A stretch of DNA of 64,000 bases. Origin: Flavobacterium sp. J372. Its GTDB lineage: Bacteria > Bacteroidota > Bacteroidia > Flavobacteriales > Flavobacteriaceae. The stretch lies in assembly GCF_024699965.1 (NCBI RefSeq), contig NZ_JAJOMZ010000004.1, positions 2,946,001-3,010,000 of the forward strand, written 5' to 3'. This document shows, piece after piece, positions 18,272 to 28,828 of the stretch (its first letter is position 1; each line of letters starts with the position of its first letter). A program made the translations under genes and the position numbers. The notes below the pieces were generated by a model. The model was not told the origin of the DNA. It ran no database searches and worked only from the letters and a program-made list of their open reading frames with translations.

Positions 18272-19391
18272 TGAGATATACTGCGCTGATTTTAGTTTTA
18301 CTGCTCACCTTAAGCTGCCGGCCCCAATCAGCCGATGTCTTACCAATAAAACTATCTGTCGCTCTCGGTATTGATCGTGAAGATGCAGTAAATAAAAGGA
18401 TTATTACAGTATTACAGGCGTTCATCGAAACCAAGAATCAGTCTGCCACATCAAACAAATACTGGCTGGCATCAGATTTTAAGAAGTTCGTTAACCCCAT
18501 TCCGCATTGAACAACATTGAGCACAGCAGGTACGGAAACAGTTTCTACCAGCCTTCCCTAATGCACATCGTCAGCACAAAAGACCCGGACAAAAGAATTG
18601 TAAAGCTTGCATATGTTGGCCATAATCCCGAAACGAAAGAAAATACCATCAGGACCATTTATAACCTCATAGCCAATACAAGTGGTAATAATGTTATCTT
18701 TAGCAGCTATATAGATCATGCTACGTCTGCTTGGAAGAAAATTGTGTATGGGAGCGTTTACTATTATATTTCGCCTCAAAAAACTTTCAACGAAGCTGAA
18801 GCCAGGCGACAGGAAGCAGACATTAAAAAACTATGTTCATTTTTTGGGTGCAAGCAAATTAACATTACTTACTATTCGTGTACAGACCCTGTAGAATTAT
18901 TCCGTACACAGGGCTTTGATTATAACCCAATGATGTACATATCTGATACCGGCGGCCTTGCTGAACCGGGAAACATCATTTATTCAGGTAATAATTCTGA
19001 GTACTATACACATGAAATTGTGCATGCCTATATTGCCCATCTATACCCCAATGCCCCGACATTCTTTAACGAAGGGATTGCCACATATTTCGGAGGAAGT
19101 GGTATACATGACTATAACTTTCATAAGAAAAAGCTTTTGAAATACCTTAAAAACAATAATCCAGATTTGACCGTTTTGGTTAATAATCCTTTTGAAAGAG
19201 AATATATAGATAATGAAACACCGGCAGCTTATATTGTGGGTGGTGTGATTTGTGAAAAAATTATAAAAGAATACGGAAAGGAAAAATTATTTTCGCTGCT
19301 GCAGAACAAATCTAAAGCTGAAATTTGGGAGTTGCTGATGCAGGTTGGCATCACTAAGCAAAACCTTAAAGCTGAACTATTAAAAAACTAA
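18271..19391 (+). CDS. Putative gluzincin-type metallopeptidase lipoprotein, frameshifted
   Basis: A lipoprotein signal (MRYTALILVLLLTLSC) begins a protein interrupted at about residue 75, where the first frame stops at 18508-18510. The second frame (open from 18495, TTG at 18507) continues naturally (NNIEHSRYGNSFYQPSLM...). One added C in the four-C run at 18495-18498 joins the frames to about 373 residues. The C-terminal part carries YTHEIVHAY (HExxH zinc motif) with a downstream Glu in FFNEGIATYFGG, typical of peptidase MA-like domains. It is probably a periplasmic or surface protease; the substrate is unknown. It overlaps purE by one base and precedes the M3 peptidase by four. Confidence 0.75.
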
Positions 19392-19395
19392 ACTG

Positions 19396-21423
19396 ATGAA
19401 TCCGCTTACACATAAATTTTCTACAAAATACGATACGGCACCTTTTAGCCAGATTAAAAACGAACACTTTTTGCCGGCTTTTACAAAAGCCATCGCCGAT
19501 GCAAAAAAAGAGGTTGATGCCATTACAAATAACCCGGAAGAGCCGACTTTTGAAAACACGATTGAAGCAATGTCATTCAGCGGTGAAATGCTGGAGCGTG
19601 TAAGCAGCATTTTCTTTAACCTCCATTCTGCTGAGACAAATGATGAGATACAACAAATTGCCCAGGAAGTATCGCCGATGCTAAGCGAGTTTGGTAATGA
19701 TGTACGACTGAACAAAGCTTTGTTTGAACGTGTGAAAGCAGTATATGATAAAAGGGAAAACCTAAACCTTACAACCGAGCAATCTACATTACTGGAAAAA
19801 CAATATAAAGGCTTCTCCCGGAATGGCGCTAACCTGCCGGAAGCTGACAAGGAGAAGCTCCGCAGCATTGATAAAGAACTTTCAAAACTAAGCCTGCAAT
19901 TTGGTGAGAACGTATTGGCCGAAACCAATGCCTACCAATTGCATATTACTGATGAAAAAGACCTTTCAGGACTGCCTGAAGGCGCTATTGAAGCTGCCCG
20001 CGAGCTTGCCAAAAGCCAGGATAAAGAGGGGTGGATCTTCACGCTGGACCACCCGAGCTACCTGCCGTTTATGACGTATGCTGATAATAGGGAATTACGT
20101 AAAAAACTGGCTCTTGCTTTTGGCGCTAAAGGCTATAATAGCAATGAATATGATAACCGTGATATTGTAATCAAAATTGCAAAACTGCGACATGAGCGCG
20201 CAAAATTGCTTGGTTATGCATCGCACGCCGATTTTGTATTGGAAGAACGTATGGCCGGAAGCCCGCAGAAGGTAAAAGATTTTTTAAGTGACCTGCTTGA
20301 TAAAGCCAAGCCCGCTGCGGAAAAAGAATTTAAACAACTTGAAAATTTTGCAAAAGAACTTGACGGTATTGACAGCCTCCAAAAATGGGATGGCGCCTAC
20401 TATTCTGAAAAGCTTAAACAAAAGCTTTTCAATCTTGATGATGAAAAGCTGAAGCCTTACTTCCAGCTGGAAAAAGTGCTTGAAGGTGCGTTTACGATTG
20501 CAGGTAAACTATTCGGTATCAGGTTTACAGAAGTATTTGACATTGATAAATACCACAAAGACGTAAGAACTTTTGAAGTGCATGACGATAACGGACTTGT
20601 GGCTGTTTTCTATGCTGATTTCTTTCCCAGAAAAGGTAAACGAAACGGTGCGTGGATGACATCGTTCAAACCGCAATACATAAAAAATGGCGTAAATGAA
20701 AGGCCTCATGTATCTATAGTTTGCAACTTCACAAAGCCTACCGAAACAAAGCCCTCATTGCTTACATTTAACGAGGTCACTACGCTTTTCCATGAGTTTG
20801 GGCACGCGCTTCATGGTATGCTGGCCAACACTACATACCCAACCCTTAGCGGTACAAGCGTTTACTGGGATTTTGTGGAACTGCCGAGCCAGGTGATGGA
20901 AAACTGGTGTTATGAGCCGGAAGCCCTTGCGCTGTTTGCCCACCATTACCAAACGGGAGAAGTTATCCCGATAGAATATGTTGACAAGATAAAGGAAAGT
21001 GCCAGTTTTCTTGAAGGTATGGCAACACTGCGCCAATTGAGCTTCGGTATGCTTGACATGGGCTGGCATGCTACCGACCCTGCAAATGTAACCGACGTGA
21101 AAACGTTTGAAATGGAACAATTCGCTTCAACACAGTTGTATCCTGATGTACCTGAAAATGTGATGAGCACAGCTTTCTCGCATATTTTCCAGGGAGGATA
21201 TTCAGCAGGGTACTACAGCTACAAATGGGCTGAGGTGCTTGATGCCGATGCCTTTGAATATTTCCTTGAAACGGGAATTTTCAATCCTGAAACCGCTGCA
21301 AAATTTAAAGAATTTGTCCTTACAAAAGGCGGCACAGAACACCCGATGGAATTGTACAAACGTTTCCGCGGGCAGGAACCCAAGCCAGAAGCATTGCTCA
21401 AGAGGGCGGGACTTTTAAACTAG
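19396..21423 (+). CDS. M3 family metallopeptidase (peptidyl-dipeptidase Dcp / oligopeptidase A type)
   Basis: The 675-residue cytosolic enzyme has no signal peptide and starts MNPLTHKFSTKYDTAPFSQI. The zinc site is FHEFGHALHGM (HExGH, about residue 463), followed by the third ligand in the FVELPSQVMENW helix. The family degrades short peptides inside the cell. Length and N-terminus fit bacterial Dcp/PrlC proteins. It lies four bases after the preceding metallopeptidase lipoprotein, possibly in the same transcript. Confidence 0.94.
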   Translation: MNPLTHKFSTKYDTAPFSQIKNEHFLPAFTKAIADAKKEVDAITNNPEEPTFENTIEAMSFSGEMLERVSSIFFNLHSAETNDEIQQIAQEVSPMLSEFGNDVRLNKALFERVKAVYDKRENLNLTTEQSTLLEKQYKGFSRNGANLPEADKEKLRSIDKELSKLSLQFGENVLAETNAYQLHITDEKDLSGLPEGAIEAARELAKSQDKEGWIFTLDHPSYLPFMTYADNRELRKKLALAFGAKGYNSNEYDNRDIVIKIAKLRHERAKLLGYASHADFVLEERMAGSPQKVKDFLSDLLDKAKPAAEKEFKQLENFAKELDGIDSLQKWDGAYYSEKLKQKLFNLDDEKLKPYFQLEKVLEGAFTIAGKLFGIRFTEVFDIDKYHKDVRTFEVHDDNGLVAVFYADFFPRKGKRNGAWMTSFKPQYIKNGVNERPHVSIVCNFTKPTETKPSLLTFNEVTTLFHEFGHALHGMLANTTYPTLSGTSVYWDFVELPSQVMENWCYEPEALALFAHHYQTGEVIPIEYVDKIKESASFLEGMATLRQLSFGMLDMGWHATDPANVTDVKTFEMEQFASTQLYPDVPENVMSTAFSHIFQGGYSAGYYSYKWAEVLDADAFEYFLETGIFNPETAAKFKEFVLTKGGTEHPMELYKRFRGQEPKPEALLKRAGLLN

Positions 21424-21425
21424 AT

Positions 21426-21466
21426 TTTTTCGATTTTTCGATTTTTCGATTTTTCGATTTTTCGAT
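21426..21466 (+). repeat. Tandem 8-base repeat (TTTTTCGA) x 5
   Basis: Five copies of TTTTTCGA, with the first having one extra T, lie directly after the M3 peptidase stop codon and before the shared terminator. The repeat is non-coding. Confidence 0.85.
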
Positions 21467-21479
21467 TGAAAAAAATAAA

Positions 21480-21506
21480 AAACCCGCAGCTCTCACTGCG
21501 GGTTTT
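21480..21506. terminator. Bidirectional terminator between the M3 peptidase and the SBBP gene
   Basis: AAACCCGCAG and CTGCGGGTTT form a ten-pair stem with a CTCTCA loop, with T-rich sequence on the plus side and A-rich (T on minus) on the other. Confidence 0.9.
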
Positions 21507-21524
21507 AGCTTTAAACTATAAGAA

Positions 21525-24500
21525 TCACTTCTTAACAACTTTAAAGGTTTTTATGTAATCGCCCTGTGTTACAATCACATTATACACACCTGCCGCATAC
21601 CTGCTGCCAAGCTTTTGCGAGGCAAGCTCTTCAGGTGAAACAGTGATATCTTCCACCAGCCTGCCATTCATGTCAAACACGCGGACAACAACTTTTTCCT
21701 GGCTTGGTGTGTCCATTTCAATTGTAAAGATATCGGTATATGGGTTGGGGTATGATGTAACCCTGACAGCTGCCTTTAAATCGGTAATTTCTGCTTCAAC
21801 AGCAAAATCAGCACTTCCGGGACGGCCTGTTGATGAATTTGGTGTACTAACGGTGCAAGGTTCGCCATAAGGGCCCCATTGACCCGCAACTTCTACTGCC
21901 ACCCTAACAGTATATGTGCGGCCGTAAGTATTACCCGGAATACTATATAATCCGAAATAACGTGCTGTATTTTCAAGTATGTAAGTATTGCCGGCATAAT
22001 CTATACTAAAGCGGTAACGCGTAGCCTGAGATATGTGGTTGGCATAAACCACAGATTTGACTTTTGGCATTGTACCACCGCAATAGCCACTGGCAAGCTG
22101 GCTTGTTTGCACCGGCATAGTAGTTATAGTACATGACGGGCCAAAACTGCCATATTCGCCGTTAACCTGGACTGCAACGCTTATTGAATACGTTCTTGAA
22201 TATGTATAATCCGGAATCTCATTTATTGCAAGATACCTTGCGGGTTTGCTTACAACCATAGTTATACTGCCTGTTGTGATACGAAAAAGATATTGTGTGG
22301 CCAGTGGTACTGAAGTTGCATACACAAGAGATGCGAATGATGACACAGTAGTGCCGCAGTATACTGACTCAAGCTGTGTGCCGGGAACTGCCATTGTACT
22401 AATGCTGCAGGCGCTGCCATATTGTCCCCAAACGCCATTTATCTGGGCCGCAACGTCTATCACATAAGTTTTATTATATGTATAGCCTGGTATCTCGTTT
22501 ATTATAAAATAACGTGCAGGCTTTGTTACTATTGATGTTATGATGCCGTCACTTATCCTGAACCTGTAGGCTGATGCCATAGCTACACCATCGGCATAAA
22601 CAAGTGAATTAAATGATGATACAGTAGTGCCGCAATATTGTGTGCTGACTTTTGTAACGGGGAATGCAGGAGTTGTAATTGTACAGCTTTCTCCGTAAGG
22701 CTGCCACTCTCCGTTAGCAAATACTGCAACCTCAACAGTATATTGAGTCGCAAAAGATGCACCTGCAAACTCATTTAATCTGAACCAGCGTGTAGTTTTT
22801 TCCAAAACCATGGCATCATCAGCGTTTGTGGAAATACGGAACCTGTAACCTGAAACACCCATCGCAGCATTAGCATATACCATCGTGCTCATTGCTGATA
22901 CGATTGCACCACAATAGTCTGCACTTATTTTTGTATAAACTACACCTGGGCAAAGCTGTACTGCTGCATCAGCATCGTCACAGTCACCAGGCTTTTCTGC
23001 ATAACCCATAGGCTTTGTACAAGCAGTAAGTGTACTATCAGTGTTACCATAACCATCGGCATCGGCATCTTCATAATACGTTTTAGAAGGATTTACTGTT
23101 ATGGCAACCGCTGTACGCGCACTTTCACATCCGTCAATAGCCTGAGAAACATAATAGGTACCCATAGCGACAGTTTGCGATGATGCAAGTGCAGTGCCTC
23201 CGGATGCCTGTGAATACCACTGTAATCCTGAACCAACAGCCTCTAAGTCTGCAATGGTTTGCCCTCCACATAATTCCTGTGGGGCTGCTGTTGGCGCCGG
23301 TAAAGCGCAAAACGAAAGGCTTGCCCACTCACTGAATCTGCCCGGTGCGCAAATGGCCCTTACATATAGGTAATATTGACCTGCCGATAAGCCTGTCTGA
23401 TTAATTGTTGTAGTAGTGGTTTCTATACCGCTTTCCGGAGCTTCGTCAGTTTGGGTAACGGCATACTCATACCCTACAGGCGTGCCGGTGCCAGGTGCAG
23501 CCCATGATATAACAGCTGCGGCAGATGAAGTTACAACTACGGCGAGTGATTTAGGTTGAGAGCAATTGTAACTGCCCGAACCATCTATTTTGATAAGGAA
23601 AGCATCTGAATCACCACCCAATGTGTTCTGGAAACCGCCTGTAGCCAGGCCTGAAGTGCTTTTTGTAGCTCCGCAGAGGTATACATGGCCCGAAGTACTT
23701 ACAGCCATACCATACCCAGATGAGCTGTTGTTACCCTGATAATTTGCATCCCAGATATATTTACCTGAATTGCTATATTTTATAACAAATGCTTTTGAAG
23801 GCAGAAGAGGCTCCTCTGTAGGTGTCTGGCTTACACCTGAAAGGTAAATGTTACCCTGCAGGTCGGCGCGACACGCCATTGCCCAGTCGTCATATTCATT
23901 TGTTCCGTAATAGGTGGCCCATTCACGGCTTCCGTCAGGCTTAAATTTTACAAGATAGCCATCTCCGCCACTAAATACATTGCCAATATTACCCAGCCCC
24001 CCGTTATTTTTATGACCGTTAAAAGCAATATCCGTCCAGCTTTCGGTGCGCCCCGCTATGTAAACATTGCCCCCCAGATCTGTTGTACAGGTATAAATAC
24101 TTTCAGAATTATCACCTCCGTAGTAAGTGCCCCAAAGGCGTTGGCCTGCGCTGTTAAATTTAACAAGAAATCCATCTGGAAGTGAATTTGTAATAGTATT
24201 TTTAAACCCATTGTAAGCTATTCCATTAGTACTTGAAGTATCTCCTGCAATGTATATATTTCCGGCTGCGTCTACAGTACAGCTCTCGGCTCTGTCCCAG
24301 CTGCTGCCACCAACATAGGTAGCCCACAGCCTGTTGCCGGTATTGCTAAATTTAACCAGGTACGCATCCCAGGCATTGAATTCACTCGGAGTAAGGTTAG
24401 ACTTAAATGCACCGGCTGTAGCAATGTTATTGGTACTGTTGCTATATCCGGTAAGGTAAATATTGCCATTAGCATCAACCGATACCGATTTACCATAATC

Positions 24501-25714
24501 ATCACCATTACCGCCATAATAGGTTTTCCAGCCAAGCGACCCGTTTGAATTTATTTTTATAAGGTAAGCATCAAGGCTGCCACCACCATAAGACGTTTGA
24601 TGAACTGTCGCGTTAAAATCCCAATACTCTGCGGTTTCTCCTGTTACATAAACATTGCCAGCAATATCAACGGCTATTTGTGTAAACAGTGCGCTTGTAC
24701 CATCTGTATAAGTTGCCCAAATACGCTGCCCGGCACTATTAAATTTTACAACAAAGCCTGCTAAACCATTTTGGGTTACACTTGTTTGGTAACCTCCTGC
24801 GGCAATGCCGGATGTACTTGTTGTACCGCCTCTTAAATAAACATTCCCATTGAGGTCTACAGCACAGGCCTCTGCAATATCATATCCTGCACTGCCATAA
24901 TAAGTTGCCCAAACCACTTCAGGGTCTATACGCAGCATTTTGCCTTTAGGAGCATTTGCTACACTAAAGCCGAGAGAGCCGTCATTATTTTGTCGGAAAG
25001 ATGTTGCAAGGCTTTTACCGGCTTCATCAAAGCTTACAGGGGCTTTTTCTGTAACCTCACCAAGGCGGGTTTTTATATTCAGGCTCCCGTTTTCTGTAAT
25101 TTTTACTCTATCGGCATCTGTAACATTCAATTTTATGTCCGAAATATCGGCTCCGGGGTGAACTATAAAATCATACTCAAGGAAACCGTTTTTGTTGTAC
25201 AGCACCCAGTCTATACCTTTATAAACATTTTTAGCGTTACCTGCTCATATGATTTAGCTCCTGAAATATTGCTTCCGGCAAATAGGTAACTTTCTGTATA
25301 ATCCGACTGCTTTTCAGTTACTACCTGCGGTTTTGGGTTACTACCCTGCAGGCTTACCGTAAACCTGTGCGTTTCGGTTTTAGATGCAGCATGCCTCAGA
25401 TTATCAGCGTTTAGGTTCTGTTTCTTGTTTTCGGCCTTAGTAAACTGGTAATGTATACCCGTAGCCGTTATATACAATTGTGCACCGGCATTTCTTGCGA
25501 TAAATAATATATCATTCGCTTTTACACCGTGATGATTTTTCACCTGCCCTAGGTTTTCAATAAAAAGAAGGGGCTGTTGCTGCAGCATTTTTTGCTGTTT
25601 TGGTGTGGGGGTTTCTGCAACAGGGGTAGATTGCGCACCAGCGCCAAAACCCGTTAATGTCGCGGCAAGGGCAATAAAAAGTCTTCTTCCGCAAGATAGG
25701 TAGTTTAATTTCAT
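21525..25714 (-). CDS. Large secreted SBBP-repeat protein with T9SS type A sorting domain, frameshifted
   Basis: The start is the ATG at 25714 (MKLNYLSCGRRLFIALAATL, signal peptide ending GAGAQ). The N-terminal DUF7948-type domain is interrupted after EQVTLK. One more T on the plus strand in the T5 run at 25228-25232 (A5 to A6 on minus) restores NVYKGIDWVLYNKNGFLEYD, giving about 1,396 residues. Next come beta-propeller SBBP repeats (YGGNGDDYGKSVSVDANGNI-like units), an FN3-like part and a MopE-type metal-binding motif (YYEDADADGYGN ... GDCDDADAAV). Four tandem modules of about 75-80 residues (YCGTTVSSFNSLVYA...YRFRI...CTIST) follow. The C-terminal type A sorting domain (SYPNPYTDIFTIEM ... 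AAGVYNVIV) directs it through T9SS to the cell surface. Confidence 0.88.
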
Positions 25715-25862
25715 AGTAAGATTGATTGGTTTGAAGTATCCAAATGTAGGAAATTTTAACAAAAAATTACATTTATTAATTAACTAATTTATTGTCTTTC
25801 AAATCGATGGCATTTCAACCATTATAAAATGAATATATTATCTTAGTCGGCTCACAAAAGTC

Positions 25863-26955
25863 ATGAAGCAGCTTTGCATTTTATTTCTCTTTTTTACACA
25901 CAGCGCTCCTCGCGCAGCAAAAGCCTGTATATAACTTTGAGGCATCATATTTTTATGGGAATATAATTCCGCACCGTGAAACCATCCAGCACCTTATCAC
26001 TAACCACCCAACCGGATTTATCTTAAGCCTGAACCGTAAAACATTTGGTGAAAAAGAATGGCAACGTGCCTTTAATTTTCCTGATTACGGCCTTTCATTC
26101 CACTACCAGGATATGCACAATGAAACCCTAGGCGAGCTTTATGGGCTGTATGCACATTATAATTTCTACTTCTTTAACCGTAACCTGCAATTGCGCCTCG
26201 GGCAGGGTATTGCCTACAATACCAACCCTTATGACAGGGAAACTAACTTCCGCAACTATGCGTATAGCACGCATTTTATGCCTTCAACTTATTTTATGCT
26301 GAACTTTAACAGGCAAAATATATGGCAGGGGCTCGGTGTGCAGGCGGGCCTGGCTTTTATACATCACAGCAATGCGAGTATGAGGCTGCCTAATACCAGC
26401 ACCAATACTTTTGCCGTAAATGCAGGGCTTAATTATACTTTTGGCAAAGAACAACAACAAGTCTACACTATAATAACTGACAGCACCGATTATGCCGAAC
26501 CTGTAAAATTCAATGTTGTTTTCAGGGGTGGTTATAATGAGTCGGGCGTTATAGGGATTGGCGGCAAGCCATATTATGCAGCATCAGTATATGCCGATAA
26601 GCGGATAAGCCGCAAGAGTGCTTTCCAGCTTGGGGCTGATGTGTTCTGGAGCCAGTCTCTAAAGCAATATATCGAATACAAAGCTGTTGCTTATCCTGAA
26701 GAAAACATCGATGCTAATACTGATTATAGAAAAGTCGGCGTGTTTGGAGGTTATGAACTATTCATCAATAACCTTTCGGCTGAAGTACAGGCCGGTGCAT
26801 ATGTATATGCCCCATTTAAAGACCAGGGTACGTTTTACCAGCGCATTGGGTTGAAGTATTACATCTGCAAAGAATTATTTACAGGAATTTCACTTAAAAC
26901 GCATGCAGCAAAGGCCGAGGTAATGGAAGTGAACGTGGGAATACGGTTTTATTAG
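25863..26955 (+). CDS. PagL-like acyloxyacyl hydrolase, frameshifted in the signal peptide
   Basis: The ATG at 25863 begins MKQLCILFLFF, and the frame is then wrong. The mature protein is read in the next frame as LHTALLAQQKPVYNFEASYF and so on to 26955. One T fewer in the six-T run at 25890-25895 joins them and restores a typical signal peptide ending LLAQ. The 363-residue outer-membrane barrel has FIHHSNASMRLPN, the His-x-Ser-Asn active-site region of PagL/acyloxyacyl hydrolase proteins, which remove acyl chains from lipid A. The ATG at 26113 is internal. It is followed by a GIN-domain gene. Confidence 0.78.
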
Positions 26956-26986
26956 AATTACGAATTATGAATTACGAATTACGAAC
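26956..26986. repeat. AATTACGAATT repeat that contains the start codon of the next gene
   Basis: GAATTACGAATTATGAATTA begins a three-unit tandem of the repeat seen at 539 and 8914. The ATG of the GIN-domain gene is the ATG inside the second unit. Confidence 0.7.
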
Positions 26987-27728
26987 TTTCCTTATATTGA
27001 AATTGTTATGCCTGGTGGTGTTGACCTTTTCAGGATGTACAGATGATACTATGCCGGAATGTTTCCGTACTGCAGGTAATGTTGTAGAATATGATGTGCC
27101 CGTTGATGCTTTCACTTCAATAAAAATTTCTGAAGGGATTGAGCTTGTGATAACTCAGGGTGATGAACAGCGCGTAACTATAAAAACGCCGGAAAACTTT
27201 AAACCTGAAATAAAAGCACAAACTGTTGGAAGCGAACTTCAGCTGACCAACAGCACATCGTGCAACTGGGTGCGTGATTACAACCTGACAACAGTATATG
27301 TAACTACCCCAAATCTTGAAGGCATTTATTCAGCATCTCAATTTGATGTAAAGAACAATGGTGTGCTTAACTTCGCATCGCTAAAGCTTAGTTCAGGACT
27401 ATATGGAAAAAGCCCTTCAGGCATCTGGAAGCTTAATATAAACTGCCAAAATCTTACTATTGAAGATAACCAGTCGTCTTTTTACGATATTTCCGGAAAT
27501 GCCGATAACCTGATGGTAAATTTTTACGCAGGCGATTCAAGGTTTGACGGAAGCGGCCTTACTTCACAAAATTTGCAGATCTTTCACCGGAGCAGTAATG
27601 ACATCATTGCTCGGCCCGCACTTGAAGCCAGAGGCACCCTCTACTCTACCGGAAATCTTATCCTTAAAACGCATCCGCCAATAGTTGATGTGATACAACT
27701 TTTTCACGGGGAGGTACGCTATGAATAA
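26967..27728 (+). CDS. GIN-domain (DUF2807) lipoprotein
   Basis: The N-terminus MNYELRTFLILKLLCLVVLTFSGC is a lipoprotein signal whose first residues are coded by repeat DNA. The rest is the head GIN domain: a right-handed parallel beta-fold with ISEGIELVITQGDEQRVTIKTPENF and repeated SGSADL-like strands. GIN proteins are abundant surface or periplasmic proteins in Bacteroidetes without an assigned activity. The 253 residues fit the family. It follows the PagL-like gene by 11 bases, all repeat. Confidence 0.85.
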   Translation: MNYELRTFLILKLLCLVVLTFSGCTDDTMPECFRTAGNVVEYDVPVDAFTSIKISEGIELVITQGDEQRVTIKTPENFKPEIKAQTVGSELQLTNSTSCNWVRDYNLTTVYVTTPNLEGIYSASQFDVKNNGVLNFASLKLSSGLYGKSPSGIWKLNINCQNLTIEDNQSSFYDISGNADNLMVNFYAGDSRFDGSGLTSQNLQIFHRSSNDIIARPALEARGTLYSTGNLILKTHPPIVDVIQLFHGEVRYE

Positions 27729-27733
27729 ATTAT

Positions 27734-27830
27734 GGAACGCGGATGACGCGGATTTAACAGATTAGCACGGATTTTTTATCAGTTTAACCCGTTAAATCTG
27801 TGTTACTCCTTAATTTGTGTAATTCGTGGC
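27734..27830. repeat. Intergenic repeat element with GATTTAAC/GTTAAATC inverted ends
   Basis: The element begins AACGCGGATGACGCGGATTT and ends TAATTTGTGTAATTCGTGGC, with GATTTAAC and GTTAAATC as internal inverted copies. Its right end recurs inverted at 55103-55125 and in a weaker copy at 44730-44757. It is non-coding and lies 41 bases upstream of the M28 peptidase gene. Confidence 0.7.
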
Positions 27831-27871
27831 GAATCTATACATTAGCTTTATCATTAATCAAACAAACCAAA

Positions 27872-28828
27872 ATGAAGAAACTTACCCTGTCTTTTATTGT
27901 AGCTGCATCATTCTTTACAGCTGCACAGGCTCAGAAAAAGGTTGCCATACCAACATATTCTGTAAGCGAGCAATCGGTAGTCACTACCCTTAAATTCCTT
28001 ACAAGCGATGAGTTAAAAGGCCGTGACACCGGCAGTGAAGGCGCTGAAATGGCTGCTAAATACCTTGAGGAAATTTTCAGGAAAAACCAGATAAAGCCCT
28101 ACTTTGCAACGTACCGGGATACGCTGAGCAATACCGATAAGCCTGCCTACAATATCATCGGGGTGCTTGAAGGAACCGATCCAAAGCTTAAGAATGAGTT
28201 TGTTATCATCAGCGCGCACTATGACCATGTAGGCATCTCCCCAAAACCTGTGGATGGTGATGATATCTTTAACGGAGCCAATGATAATGCCACAGGCACC
28301 ACCACAGTGGCCGAATTTGTAAACTATTACGCGAAAGCTAAAAACAATAAGCGAAGCATACTGTTCTGTTTTTTCTCTGCTGAAGAAAAAGGGCTTTTAG
28401 GCAGCTACCACCTTGCTAAAAAGCTTAAAGCGCAGAACTTTAACCTGTATACTGTACTTAATTATGAAATGACCGGTGTACCGCTGGGTGGCGAAAACCA
28501 GGCATTCCTTACAGGGTATGGCCGCAGTAACATGGCAGACAAGATAAATGAATATGCCGGCAAGAAAATCATAGGCTCAAATGAGTTTGAGATGAAATAC
28601 CAGCTTTTCAAATATTCAGACAACTACCCGTTTTTCCTTGAGTTCAATATTCCGTCACATACCATTTCAACTACCGAAATGACAACTTTTAAGTATTACC
28701 ATCATGTGGATGATGAGTTTGACAAGATGGATACCAGGCACATGCGCGACTTTATACAGCTTATGATTCCGGTTTCAGACAAGATCATTAATGCACCTAC
28801 AAAAGAAATTGCCCTGAAAAAATCATGA
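27872..28828 (+). CDS. M28 family zinc peptidase, exported
   Basis: The start is the ATG at 27872 (MKKLTLSFIVAASFFTAAQAQ, signal peptide); the longer open frame upstream is repeat-derived. The metal-binding pattern is that of M28 aminopeptidases: SAHYDHVG (His), NGANDNATGT (Asp), SAEEKGLLGS (Glu-Glu), then the last ligands in YEMTG and HTISTTEM. The 318 residues fit the family. It is expected in the periplasm, releasing amino acids from peptides. Its last codons overlap the next gene by four bases (ATGA). Confidence 0.93.
   Translation: MKKLTLSFIVAASFFTAAQAQKKVAIPTYSVSEQSVVTTLKFLTSDELKGRDTGSEGAEMAAKYLEEIFRKNQIKPYFATYRDTLSNTDKPAYNIIGVLEGTDPKLKNEFVIISAHYDHVGISPKPVDGDDIFNGANDNATGTTTVAEFVNYYAKAKNNKRSILFCFFSAEEKGLLGSYHLAKKLKAQNFNLYTVLNYEMTGVPLGGENQAFLTGYGRSNMADKINEYAGKKIIGSNEFEMKYQLFKYSDNYPFFLEFNIPSHTISTTEMTTFKYYHHVDDEFDKMDTRHMRDFIQLMIPVSDKIINAPTKEIALKKS

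Noticed and set aside
26113..26955. PagL-like gene starting at the ATG at 26113
   Set aside because: Family-like sequence and a signal peptide are coded upstream from 25863, joined by a one-base change in a T-run.
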